Positions 36,065 to 44,345 of a stretch of DNA of 64,000 nt are shown one piece after another (the stretch's first letter is position 1; every line of letters begins with the position of its first letter). The DNA is taken from positions 682,001 to 746,000 of the forward strand of contig NZ_FOVN01000001.1 of assembly GCF_900115185.1 (NCBI RefSeq), written 5' to 3'. The notes below the pieces were generated by a model that searched no databases, was not told where the DNA came from, and was given only the letters and a program-made list of their open reading frames with translations. The translations under genes and the position numbers were made by a program. Origin of the DNA: Algorimicrobium echini (GTDB lineage Bacteria; Bacteroidota; Bacteroidia; Flavobacteriales; Flavobacteriaceae).

Positions 36065-36155
36065 ATTAATGTCCGTTTAACATTTCTCTTTTATAATAAA
36101 AAATCACACATTGTAACTTTTCAATTTTTTATCAAATAATGAAACAGACATTAAT
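36065..36155. repeat. Long-range inverted repeat between convergent genes
   Basis: Arms ATTAATGTCCGTTT (36065-36078) and AAACAGACATTAAT (36142-36155) are complementary at 13 of 14 positions across a 63-nt loop. It fills the 107-bp gap between the acetyltransferase gene and the small convergent membrane-protein gene. Confidence 0.7.
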
Positions 36156-36170
36156 AAATTTTGGTACAAT

Positions 36171-36368
36171 TTAGCCCACTATTTTTTTAAATGTAAACGT
36201 AGTAATAAAATATACTAAAGAAAATAATAAAAATATTGTTCCAATCATTGCGAAAAATTCAACAAACCTCATTAACATACTTGGTTCTTTAGGATCACCA
36301 TCCATTATAAATCCGAGTGTTGTAAAAATAGATGATAGAATAAAAATTTTAAAAAGATTTTTCTTCAT
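36171..36368 (-). CDS. Small hypothetical membrane protein
   Basis: A 65-residue protein with two hydrophobic helices (about 5-20 and 33-56) joined by a polar loop (MDGDPKEPSMLMRF). It starts at an ATG with normal flavobacterial codon use. No family is recognised. It is isolated between convergent and same-strand neighbours. Confidence 0.55.
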   Translation of the reverse strand: MKKNLFKIFILSSIFTTLGFIMDGDPKEPSMLMRFVEFFAMIGTIFLLFSLVYFITTFTFKKIVG

Positions 36369-36496
36369 TTTGATTGATATTAAGTTAATATGTTATACTT
36401 AAATAACGAGTATATAGCTGAATTTATTATTATTTTCAAAATAGTTTTTTTTTAATGTGTATTGAATTCAGGGTGTAATTTTTACATTACACATAA

Positions 36497-37342
36497 CTAA
36501 TTTTTCCCACCAACATACGTTAGTAATATTTCCACACGTCTGTCAAATTTGGCTTCGCCACCTAAAGGGAATCTTCCACGCATACCTACGTATTTCATGC
36601 GCTTTTTATCCACACCTTTTCGTGCTAAATAATCGTAAATAAATTTAGCTCTAGTAACTGATAAATTTTGCTTATTTGTTGCTCTATCAACCGCATCGCG
36701 ACGATTTTGTGTACAACATACGTGCCCTTGAATGGTAAAATAGATGTCGTCTCGCTCAATGAGGGTTTCAGCAATTTTCTCTAAAGTTTTTTTAGATTCT
36801 GGTAATAAATAACTGTAACCTGTTTTAAATAAAATATTTTCTAATAAAAACTTATCTCCAGCTTTTACATCACCTTTTAATGCTTCAGAAAATTCCTTTT
36901 TTTTAGGTTTTACTAAATCGGCTTCTGTTCTTGGAGGCGAGTAGGGTTTTACGCGGATTTCAACCTTACGGTTTAAACCACGAATTTTGGCTATATTCTC
37001 TTCATCTAAAACTTTTAATAACACTTCACCTTTCCCATCTACATTAGTAATTTTAGTCTCGTCAAACTCATTATTAGAGAAAATGGTTTTAATAGAGTTA
37101 GCACGATATTGTGAGAGTTTTAAATTGTAGGAATCGCTTCCTGTATCGTCTGTAAAACCATAAATGGAAATTTTTTCGATGTCTAAAGATTCAATTTCGG
37201 ATAGGAATAACAGCAAACGACTTTCTTCCGTGGGTAACACCACGTATTGATCGGTTTCAAAAAATACAATATGCCTGCGCTCTTCTTGCGAAAAAAGCCA
37301 GTTGAAACCAATAAAAAATAGGATGACTATTCTTGTTTTCAT
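36497..37342 (-). CDS. OmpA family protein with two OmpA-like domains
   Basis: A 281-residue protein with a signal peptide (about 1-18) and two successive OmpA-like peptidoglycan-binding modules. The first spans about 25-130 (ISIYGFTDDTGSDSYNLKLS followed by RANSIKTIF). The second spans about 165-280 (FTIQGHVCCTQNRRDAVD, then LSVTRAKFIYDYL and FDRRVEI). There is no N-terminal barrel, so it is a periplasmic or outer-membrane-associated linker to the wall. It lies downstream of the CtpA-like protease on the same strand with a 35-bp gap. Confidence 0.9.
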   Translation of the reverse strand: MKTRIVILFFIGFNWLFSQEERRHIVFFETDQYVVLPTEESRLLLFLSEIESLDIEKISIYGFTDDTGSDSYNLKLSQYRANSIKTIFSNNEFDETKITNVDGKGEVLLKVLDEENIAKIRGLNRKVEIRVKPYSPPRTEADLVKPKKKEFSEALKGDVKAGDKFLLENILFKTGYSYLLPESKKTLEKIAETLIERDDIYFTIQGHVCCTQNRRDAVDRATNKQNLSVTRAKFIYDYLARKGVDKKRMKYVGMRGRFPLGGEAKFDRRVEILLTYVGGKN

Positions 37343-37377
37343 TACTAAAAGGGCAAATGAATCTCAATATATTTAAA

Positions 37378-39012
37378 TTATTTTAAATAACCATTATACG
37401 TACCAGGATTCGATAAGATGCTAGCTGCTTTTTTTATTTCTAAATTATGAACTTTATAATAGTCATATAAGCCTTCGCGATATACATAACGCTTCACTAT
37501 TTCATCTGTTAATAGTGTTAATAAATCGTCCTTATTCTCATCAATAGCTAGTGCTTTGGAGTTATTTAAATTACTAATTAGCGTGTTATAGTCTTTTTGA
37601 ATATTATCATCCAAATTTTCTTTTTCGGCACTTTTTAGGACATCTTCCAGAGCTTTTTCGGTTTCTGTAACGTATGTAAAGTCGTTGGTTTTTAAGTAAG
37701 TTTTAAAGTTATTAAAATCGGCATCAGACAATTCAAAATCCGTAACATTTAAATTTGGATGTTTGTAGTAATAATCGGTAGCATAATCGAAAATTAAAAA
37801 GTCGTTCTGAATGGCATTTGTAATGGCTGTATTTTCATTTACATTTAAAGTTTCATCAGGCAAAACGCCTCCACCATCAAAAACCTTACGACCATTTTTG
37901 GTTTTAAATTCGTTGTATTTATCTTTTTCTATACGCACGGCGTTTCCATTTTCATCACGATGCCAGTAATCTAAAGCTTGAATACAACGACCAGAAGGCG
38001 TATAATATCGTGAAATGGTAATTTTAAGCTGTGTTCCATAAGATAATGGTTTAGGCCTTTGCACCAATCCTTTTCCAAAACTTCTAGAACCGACAATTAC
38101 TGCTCTATCTAAATCTTGTAAGGAACCAGAAACAATTTCGCTGGCAGACGCACTACCACCATTAATTAAAACGACCAAGGGTATGTTGGTGTCTATTGGT
38201 TCTTTTTGGGTGTAGTAAGAGCGATTGTATTTTTTGACTTTAGATTTTGTGGTTACTACTAATTGCCCTTTAGGTACAAATAAATTCACCACATTTACAG
38301 CTTCTAATAGTAAACCACCAGGATTACCACGTAAATCTAAAATTATACGTTCGGCACCTTGAGCTTTTAAATCGCGTAAGGCATAACCTGTTTGTTGAGA
38401 TGCTTTATTATTAAACTTATTCAGTACAATATATCCTGTTTTATCATCGACTAGAGAAAAATGTGGAACCGCATCAATTTCAATTTCCGATCGGGTTATT
38501 TTTGTAGTAAATTCCTTTCCTTGTCGCAAATAAGTTACGTTTACTTGAGAACCATTGGTACCTTTTAGTAAATCGCCAGCATCATCTTTATAATTTGCTA
38601 TAACGGTATTTTCAACTTTTATAATTTCATCACCTGCTTTTAAACCGGCTTTATCAGCTGGATAGTCTTTGTAAGGCTCTATGATAATTAATTTGTCTTT
38701 CATGGTACGCACGTTGGCACCAATACCTGTATAATCGCCTGTACGTCTTATTTTTTCAGCTTCTACATCTTGTTCATTGTAAAATTGGGTATAGGGATCC
38801 AAATCTTTCAACATACTTTTAATGGCAGTATCCATTAATTCTGCAGGATTGGTTTCATCCACATAATTCATATTAATTTCTTTGTATAATGTGGTGAAGA
38901 TTTCAATTTGCTTGGCTATTTCAAAAAAATCGTTTTGAAATGCCGAACCTGTTATGAAAATAGTGAGCGCAAAAAAAGGGATTAATATGCGCTTTTTAAG
39001 TATTTTTTTCAT
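37378..39012 (-). CDS. S41 family C-terminal processing peptidase (CtpA-like)
   Basis: A 544-residue serine protease: N-terminal hydrophobic export or anchor segment (about 8-25), a PDZ domain (about 90-165, GIGANVRTMKDKL), and the S41 catalytic core (about 190-370) with the nucleophile Ser in INGGSASASEIVSG and the Lys in RSFGKGLVQ. These proteases trim C-termini of periplasmic substrates. The start overlaps the 3' end of rnpA by 17 bp, and the OmpA-family gene follows. Confidence 0.93.
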   Translation of the reverse strand: MKKILKKRILIPFFALTIFITGSAFQNDFFEIAKQIEIFTTLYKEINMNYVDETNPAELMDTAIKSMLKDLDPYTQFYNEQDVEAEKIRRTGDYTGIGANVRTMKDKLIIIEPYKDYPADKAGLKAGDEIIKVENTVIANYKDDAGDLLKGTNGSQVNVTYLRQGKEFTTKITRSEIEIDAVPHFSLVDDKTGYIVLNKFNNKASQQTGYALRDLKAQGAERIILDLRGNPGGLLLEAVNVVNLFVPKGQLVVTTKSKVKKYNRSYYTQKEPIDTNIPLVVLINGGSASASEIVSGSLQDLDRAVIVGSRSFGKGLVQRPKPLSYGTQLKITISRYYTPSGRCIQALDYWHRDENGNAVRIEKDKYNEFKTKNGRKVFDGGGVLPDETLNVNENTAITNAIQNDFLIFDYATDYYYKHPNLNVTDFELSDADFNNFKTYLKTNDFTYVTETEKALEDVLKSAEKENLDDNIQKDYNTLISNLNNSKALAIDENKDDLLTLLTDEIVKRYVYREGLYDYYKVHNLEIKKAASILSNPGTYNGYLK

Positions 39013-39397
39013 TGTTAGTTTCTTTATGCATGGCGTTTGTAAACTTTTTAAATAGTTTATTCATGGACTGCTCCACATGGTTATACGTTGGTTTGTTGTT
39101 ACCAATGTACAAAATCATAAACGCATATGATGTTGTAATGTTGTTAAAATATGTGGTTTTGTTTAATCTGTAGGCTTCACGCATAAGGCGTTTTATACGG
39201 ATCCTATCCACTGCTTTTTTAAAGTGTTTTTTAGATACAGAAACGCCTGTTTTTATTGGACCATCGGTATTTTGAGGTGTGGTTTCAATATACACCATAC
39301 GTAATGGATATGCAGAAACCGATTGCCCTTCGGTAAAGAGTTTATCTATCAGTTTTTTACTTTTTAATTTTTCGTGTTTGTTGTAGGTTCTATCCAT
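38996..39397 (-). CDS. rnpA: Ribonuclease P protein component
   Basis: A 133-residue basic protein that assists the RNase P RNA in 5' processing of pre-tRNA. The RnpA signature RIRIKRLMREAYRLNK (about 67-82) is clear, with the N-terminal HEKLKSKKLIDKLF. No rpmH is adjacent, whereas in many bacteria the two are paired near oriC. It overlaps the downstream CtpA-like gene by 17 bp, so the two are probably translated from one mRNA. Confidence 0.95.
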   Translation of the reverse strand: MDRTYNKHEKLKSKKLIDKLFTEGQSVSAYPLRMVYIETTPQNTDGPIKTGVSVSKKHFKKAVDRIRIKRLMREAYRLNKTTYFNNITTSYAFMILYIGNNKPTYNHVEQSMNKLFKKFTNAMHKETNNEKNT

Positions 39398-39404
39398 GCC
39401 GTTT

Positions 39405-39412
39405 CAAAGGTA
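39405..39412 (-). promoter_or_regulatory. Promoter -7 element for rnpA
   Basis: TACCTTTG on the minus strand, ending 7 nt before the rnpA ATG. Confidence 0.4.
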
Positions 39413-39424
39413 CAAAGTAAGCAT

Positions 39425-39460
39425 AAAAAAAAGCTGCTTTCATTAAAAAAGCAGCTTTTT
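39425..39460. terminator. Intrinsic terminator between the M1 peptidase gene and rnpA
   Basis: Perfect stem AAAAGCTGCTTT/AAAGCAGCTTTT with flanking A- and T-runs, able to work on either strand; on the minus strand it ends the M1 peptidase transcript. Confidence 0.88.
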
Positions 39461-39480
39461 GAACACTTAAAAAAATAAAT

Positions 39481-41280
39481 TTACTTTTCTAATTTATTAT
39501 TGTCTCTGTTAACATCGGCAACCCATTGTTTTGGGTCTATTTCAACCGATTTTACAGTTTTAGAAACCTCAAACGTGTAGTTTGGATTTGCCCAAGCCCA
39601 ATCTGCAATTATAGTGGCTTCTGTTGGTTTTTCGCCACGCATCATTTGTAGTGGAATGTAAAAATCTTCTGTGGTGCCATCGGTATAGGTAACCGTTAAA
39701 TCTATAGGCATTGGCATAATACCTATTCGTTTTAAAGATACGGTTTTATCGGTAATACTATCTACTGCATAATCAATGGTGTTAGTAGTTTGAGCAAAAT
39801 CAATTAGGTACCAATCTAATTCAAAATCGGTTACTTTTTCAGCTGTACGAATAATATCTAAAGGTTTTGGATGTTTAAAAGCAAAGTCATTAAAGTATTT
39901 TTTAAGGGTTGTTTTTAAATTTTCTTCACCAATAATATATCCTAGTTGCGATAAGAAAACTTCGCCTTTACTGTAAGCAGCAATACCATAAGCTTGATTA
40001 TAGGTATAACGATCTGCATGTGTTGTTAAAGGCTGTTCTTTGCCAGATTTTGCTAAAAACAAATAACTTCTGTAAGCACCTGAAGTTGGATTTTCTTTAC
40101 CTTCATCCATAACTTCATTCATAGCATAATCACTTATATAACTTGTAAAACCTTCATCCATCCATTCGTGTTTCGCTTCGTTAGTTGCTAATAAAAACTG
40201 AAACCATGTATGTGCTAATTCATGAGCCGTTACACCAACTAAACTACCAAACGAACGATTACCTGTAATTAAAGTACACATGGCGTATTCCATACCTCCA
40301 TCACCACCTTGAATAACCGAATATTGCTTGTAAGGATAGGTGCCTATATGCTCACTAAAATATTGCATAAGTTCAACCGTTTTTGGTTGCAATTTTTTCC
40401 AATCTGCTTGCTTTTCAGCATCCAAAGTGTTTTTGTAGTAAAAATGTAGCATTGGCCCATTAGGGACTTGCACTGAATCATGAATATAATCTGGATCTGC
40501 TGCCCATGTAAAATCGTGAACCATAGGTGCAACAAAATGTAGTGTTTTTTTCTTCCCTTTTGTTTTTACGTCATCTTGAAGGTAACCTGTTCCACCAACA
40601 ACGTAGTCTTTATCAATGGTTAATTTCACATCAAAATCACCCCAAACACCGTGAAACTCACGACCAATATAAGGATCGGCATGCCAGCCTTCAAAATCGT
40701 ATTCAGCTAATTTTGGATACCATTGTGTCATGGATAAAGCCACCCCTTCTTTATTATTTCTTCCTGAACGACGAATTTGAACAGGCACTTGGCCATCAAA
40801 ATCCATATCAAACGTTACAGATTCTCCGGGTTGAATAGGCTTTGCTAATTGTACTTCTAAAACAGTACCAACAGTTTCATGTTTTAAAGTTGTTCCGTTT
40901 TGTTTTAAAGAGTTGACTTTAATATAACCAATTTCATGAGGTTGTAGTTTACTAATTCTATCACCTACACGACCATCTGGATCAGCAATAGTTCTAGAAC
41001 GAATATCCATTTCGCTATTAGGCTGAAAGGCATTGAAATACAAATGGTAATACACACGATTTAATACATCGGGTGAATTATTAGTATACACTAATGTTTG
41101 TTTTCCCTGATATTGATAGGATTCCACATCCATATCAATCTCCATTTTATAATCAACATGTTGTTGCCAATAGTAAGGATTATTGGATTTTGTAGCTGGA
41201 TTTTGTGCCGTTATTGGGCTTGTAGTACTACAAGCGAATAAGAGACTTAAACAGCCAATGGATAGCATGAGTTTTTTCAT
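39481..41280 (-). CDS. M1 family metallopeptidase (aminopeptidase N-like), lipoprotein
   Basis: A 599-residue zinc peptidase with a lipoprotein signal (MKKLMLSIGCLSLLFACSTT, Cys17). Residues 40-300 form the N-terminal beta domain. GGMEYAM (328-334) corresponds to the GAMEN substrate motif, and the zinc ligands are HELAH (353-357) plus Glu376 in WMDEGF. It removes N-terminal residues from peptides, here probably in the periplasm or at the surface. It lacks the large C-terminal helical domain of classic PepN, consistent with the short Bacteroidota M1 group. Confidence 0.93.
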   Translation of the reverse strand: MKKLMLSIGCLSLLFACSTTSPITAQNPATKSNNPYYWQQHVDYKMEIDMDVESYQYQGKQTLVYTNNSPDVLNRVYYHLYFNAFQPNSEMDIRSRTIADPDGRVGDRISKLQPHEIGYIKVNSLKQNGTTLKHETVGTVLEVQLAKPIQPGESVTFDMDFDGQVPVQIRRSGRNNKEGVALSMTQWYPKLAEYDFEGWHADPYIGREFHGVWGDFDVKLTIDKDYVVGGTGYLQDDVKTKGKKKTLHFVAPMVHDFTWAADPDYIHDSVQVPNGPMLHFYYKNTLDAEKQADWKKLQPKTVELMQYFSEHIGTYPYKQYSVIQGGDGGMEYAMCTLITGNRSFGSLVGVTAHELAHTWFQFLLATNEAKHEWMDEGFTSYISDYAMNEVMDEGKENPTSGAYRSYLFLAKSGKEQPLTTHADRYTYNQAYGIAAYSKGEVFLSQLGYIIGEENLKTTLKKYFNDFAFKHPKPLDIIRTAEKVTDFELDWYLIDFAQTTNTIDYAVDSITDKTVSLKRIGIMPMPIDLTVTYTDGTTEDFYIPLQMMRGEKPTEATIIADWAWANPNYTFEVSKTVKSVEIDPKQWVADVNRDNNKLEK

Positions 41281-41300
41281 AATATGTATAATTTAAGTAA

Positions 41301-41332
41301 AAAAAATCCCATCGGTTAAGATGAGATTTTTT
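41301..41332. terminator. Intrinsic terminator after the S8 peptidase gene
   Basis: AAAAAATCCCATC pairs with GATGAGATTTTTT (one internal mismatch, 6-nt loop). On the minus strand a T-run follows the stem, 11 bp after the S8 peptidase stop. Confidence 0.8.
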
Positions 41333-41342
41333 GTAGTAATAT

Positions 41343-42950
41343 CTATTTTATTTGGCTTGCCATAATTAATGCGTTGTATGCATTGACCATTTTAGCCGAT
41401 TTTGTTAAATCGCCAAAAGGTCTGACATCAGTGGCTTCTCCACCTACAATTACATTTGTTTTAACAGCTATTCCAGAATCTAAAATTACTTGTTTCACTT
41501 GTTCAGCAGATAATTTTGGATAGTATGAGCGAATTAAAGCAGCAACTCCAGCAACAGCAGGTGCAGCCATTGAGGTACCACCTTTTGTATCGTATTCATT
41601 TTCTGGAGTGGTTGAATATACTTTAGCACCTGGTGCAAATACATCCACATTTATTTTACCATAGTTAGAGAAACCAGCAATGATTCCAGAACCATATTTT
41701 GGCTCTAACGCACCAACAGTTATAAAGGTTTTAGATACTTCTGGACCTGTTCCTATAGCATCGTTTGGAAACACATTAGTTTCGTCAATATCAATACCTT
41801 CATTTCCAGCAGCATTAATAAAAAGCACATCGTTATCACTAGCGTATTTTATAGCATCACGAACCCAATCACTATGTGGTGAGTAGTATTTTCCAAAACT
41901 TCCATTAATTATTTCGGCTCCATTATCAACAGCATAACGAATAGCCAAAGCAATATCTTTATCATACTCATCTCCATTTGGAACGGCACGTAAACTCATT
42001 AATTGTGCATTATTTGCAACACCATTTGCGCCTAAACCATTGTTACGTTCAGCTAAAATAATTCCTGCAACATGTGTTCCATGACTTTCCCCTTTTTCAG
42101 AAGGCATAACATTGCCATTTCCGTATCCTACATCCGATAAATCGTCTGGATTGTCACCTGTTTTACGGCCTTTTAAATCTTTGTTCAAATTAACGTTTAA
42201 TTGGTCTGTAAAGTAATCTACACCTTCTTTTATTGCTTTTAGGGCAGCAGTTGAAGAATTGAAACCATTAGCATACATATTTTGTAGCATAGCTGTAGCT
42301 TGTTTTACCTCTGCTTTATCTGTTTCTATGGCAGTTACTTCTTCTTTTGTGTATTCTTCTTTTCCTAAATGTGTTGCAACGGTTTCATCTGCACTTTTTA
42401 CCATTTGGTAAATTTGGTCATAACGTTGTTTGTTGGCTAAAGCTTCTTGATATTTTTCGTCATATTCGGCTACGGCTGCTTCATATTGAGGATTAGATTT
42501 ATCGCCTTTTGCAATAATTCTAACAAATTCCAATTGCTCATCGTAAGCATCACCTAAAAAATTCCATCCATGAATATCATCAATATAACCATTGTTATCA
42601 TCATCGATACCGTTTCCAGCAATTTCGTCTTCATTTGTCCAAAGAACACCATCTAAATCTTCATGGCCAATATCAATTCCAGAATCGATTACTGCAACAA
42701 TTACTGTTTTACCTTTTTTGTTTTTAATGATTTCAGCATATGCTTTATCAACACTCATACCCGGAATCGTATCTTTAACAAGGTCTAAATGTCCCCAATT
42801 TTGCTTTTCAGCTTCTGTAAGATCACTGACTTTTAGAGGTACAGTATCAATATTTTCTATTGGTGTCGAAATAACTTCGGCACCACTACCGCAACTGGTC
42901 ATTACTGCAGCGATACTCGCTGTAAATACAAACGATTTAATAAATTTCAT
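41343..42950 (-). CDS. S8 family subtilisin-like serine peptidase, lipoprotein
   Basis: A 535-residue exported protease with lipobox (SIAAVMTSCGSG, Cys20). The catalytic triad is complete: Asp89 (VIAVIDSGID), His290 (SHGTHVAGI) and Ser460 (GGTSMAAPAVAG). An unusual insertion of about 190 residues, mostly acidic and helical, separates Asp from His. It starts 15 bp after the end of the MBL hydrolase gene on the same strand, so the two form a probable operon. Confidence 0.93.
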   Translation of the reverse strand: MKFIKSFVFTASIAAVMTSCGSGAEVISTPIENIDTVPLKVSDLTEAEKQNWGHLDLVKDTIPGMSVDKAYAEIIKNKKGKTVIVAVIDSGIDIGHEDLDGVLWTNEDEIAGNGIDDDNNGYIDDIHGWNFLGDAYDEQLEFVRIIAKGDKSNPQYEAAVAEYDEKYQEALANKQRYDQIYQMVKSADETVATHLGKEEYTKEEVTAIETDKAEVKQATAMLQNMYANGFNSSTAALKAIKEGVDYFTDQLNVNLNKDLKGRKTGDNPDDLSDVGYGNGNVMPSEKGESHGTHVAGIILAERNNGLGANGVANNAQLMSLRAVPNGDEYDKDIALAIRYAVDNGAEIINGSFGKYYSPHSDWVRDAIKYASDNDVLFINAAGNEGIDIDETNVFPNDAIGTGPEVSKTFITVGALEPKYGSGIIAGFSNYGKINVDVFAPGAKVYSTTPENEYDTKGGTSMAAPAVAGVAALIRSYYPKLSAEQVKQVILDSGIAVKTNVIVGGEATDVRPFGDLTKSAKMVNAYNALIMASQIK

Positions 42951-42965
42951 GTTTAAAATATAAGT

Positions 42966-43832
42966 TTAGTTAAAAATATCATTACAGGTAAAAACGTCTT
43001 GTAATCGCACGCCTTTTTCCGTGTTTTTTACTGTAATTATTTCATTGTGTGCGTCGTGCTCCAAAAATAGGTAATAATTATTATCTGCTGCCATTTTCAG
43101 AAATTTTTCTTTTTCGTCTAATGTCAGTAATGGTCTGGTATCATACCCCATAACAAAGGGTAATGGCAGGTGTCCTGCAGTTGGTAACAAATCGGCCATA
43201 AAACAAATGGTTTTTCCTTTATAGTGAATTATAGGAATCATTTGTTTATCGGTGTGGCCATTGGCATAGAAAATATCGAAACCTAATTCTGATTTCTGTT
43301 GCATATCTCCATTTGGAACTTGTGTAAATTTCAATTGTCCACTTTGCTCCATGGGAATTATGTTTTCTTTTAAAAATGAGGCTTTTTCCCGATTATTTGG
43401 TTTTGTGGCCCATTGCCAATGATCTTGATTGCTCCAAAAATGGGCATTTTTAAAAGCTGGCTCGTAGTTGGTTTTGTCCTTATTCCATTGTATGCTACCA
43501 CCACAATGATCAAAATGTAAGTGTGTCATGAACACATCTGTAACATCATCACGGTGAAATCCATGTTTTTTTAATGACTTATCTATGGAGTCATTTCCCC
43601 ATAAATAGTAATAGCCATAAAATTTATCACTTTGTTTATTGCCCATACCAGTATCAATAAGTATCAGTTTATTACCATCTTCAATTAATAAACAACGTGC
43701 GGCAATATCAATCATATTATTGCTATCGGCTGGGTTGGTTTTTTGCCAAAGTGATTTTGGTACCACGCCAAACATGGCGCCTCCATCAAGTTTAAAATTA
43801 CCGGAATTTATAGGATATAATTTCATAAGCAT
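42966..43832 (-). CDS. MBL-fold metallo-hydrolase
   Basis: A 288-residue metallo-beta-lactamase-fold enzyme. The zinc motif HLHFDHCGG (about residues 113-121) is intact, preceded by LIDTGMGNK and followed by a later YANGHTDKQ histidine. The layout resembles AHL-lactonase-like hydrolases, but a quorum-quenching role is speculative. The start could be Met1 or Met3. It is the first gene of an operon with the S8 peptidase. Confidence 0.88.
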   Translation of the reverse strand: MLMKLYPINSGNFKLDGGAMFGVVPKSLWQKTNPADSNNMIDIAARCLLIEDGNKLILIDTGMGNKQSDKFYGYYYLWGNDSIDKSLKKHGFHRDDVTDVFMTHLHFDHCGGSIQWNKDKTNYEPAFKNAHFWSNQDHWQWATKPNNREKASFLKENIIPMEQSGQLKFTQVPNGDMQQKSELGFDIFYANGHTDKQMIPIIHYKGKTICFMADLLPTAGHLPLPFVMGYDTRPLLTLDEKEKFLKMAADNNYYLFLEHDAHNEIITVKNTEKGVRLQDVFTCNDIFN

Positions 43833-43969
43833 GCAAATTACAAATTCACACCATATTACTGAAAATTATGGTCTGATATTAGAGGTTTTTTAACATTTTA
43901 AAACGTAAAGAAGATTTAGGTTTTATTTGTTGCTGTGAAAAATTAATCTAATTTTATAAAAAGGAAATT

Positions 43970-44314
43970 ATGAAAACACCCTCACCTTTAAAAATAAAAA
44001 AAATGAAATTACTTCGGTTTGGTCGTGATTTTAAACCAGATGATGAGGTGATTTTAAGAGATTATTTAGCTATTGAACGCACGCGTTTAGCCAATGAAAG
44101 AACCTTGTTATCCTATATCAGATCGTCCTTGTATTTATTATTGGGTGGTATTGCGTTTTTACAACTTAAAGATTTTCCTGATTTTCAATATTTAGCTTTA
44201 TTATCATTAGTTTTTAGTGCACTTTTTTTTGTAATTGGTGTGTATCGTTTTGTATTACTAAAAAAGAGTTTAAAACGCTTATACTACATGTCCGAATCCA
44301 AAAACGATGATTAA
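43970..44314 (+). CDS. DUF202 (YidH-like) membrane protein
   Basis: A 114-residue protein with a charged N-terminus, the DUF202 signature LAIERTRLANERTLLSYIR (about 43-61), and two to three membrane helices after it. The function is unknown. It lies 31 bp upstream of the SLC13-type transporter on the same strand. A later in-frame Met at about residue 12 (MKLLRFG) is an alternative start. Confidence 0.87.
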   Translation: MKTPSPLKIKKMKLLRFGRDFKPDDEVILRDYLAIERTRLANERTLLSYIRSSLYLLLGGIAFLQLKDFPDFQYLALLSLVFSALFFVIGVYRFVLLKKSLKRLYYMSESKNDD

Positions 44315-44345
44315 TTTTATGTAGAAATACTTAATACGTTGCCTT

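Noticed and set aside
42592-42963. Antisense 123-residue frame over the S8 peptidase start
   Set aside because: It mirrors the coding strand, has no conserved motif, and the overlapping peptidase is unambiguous.
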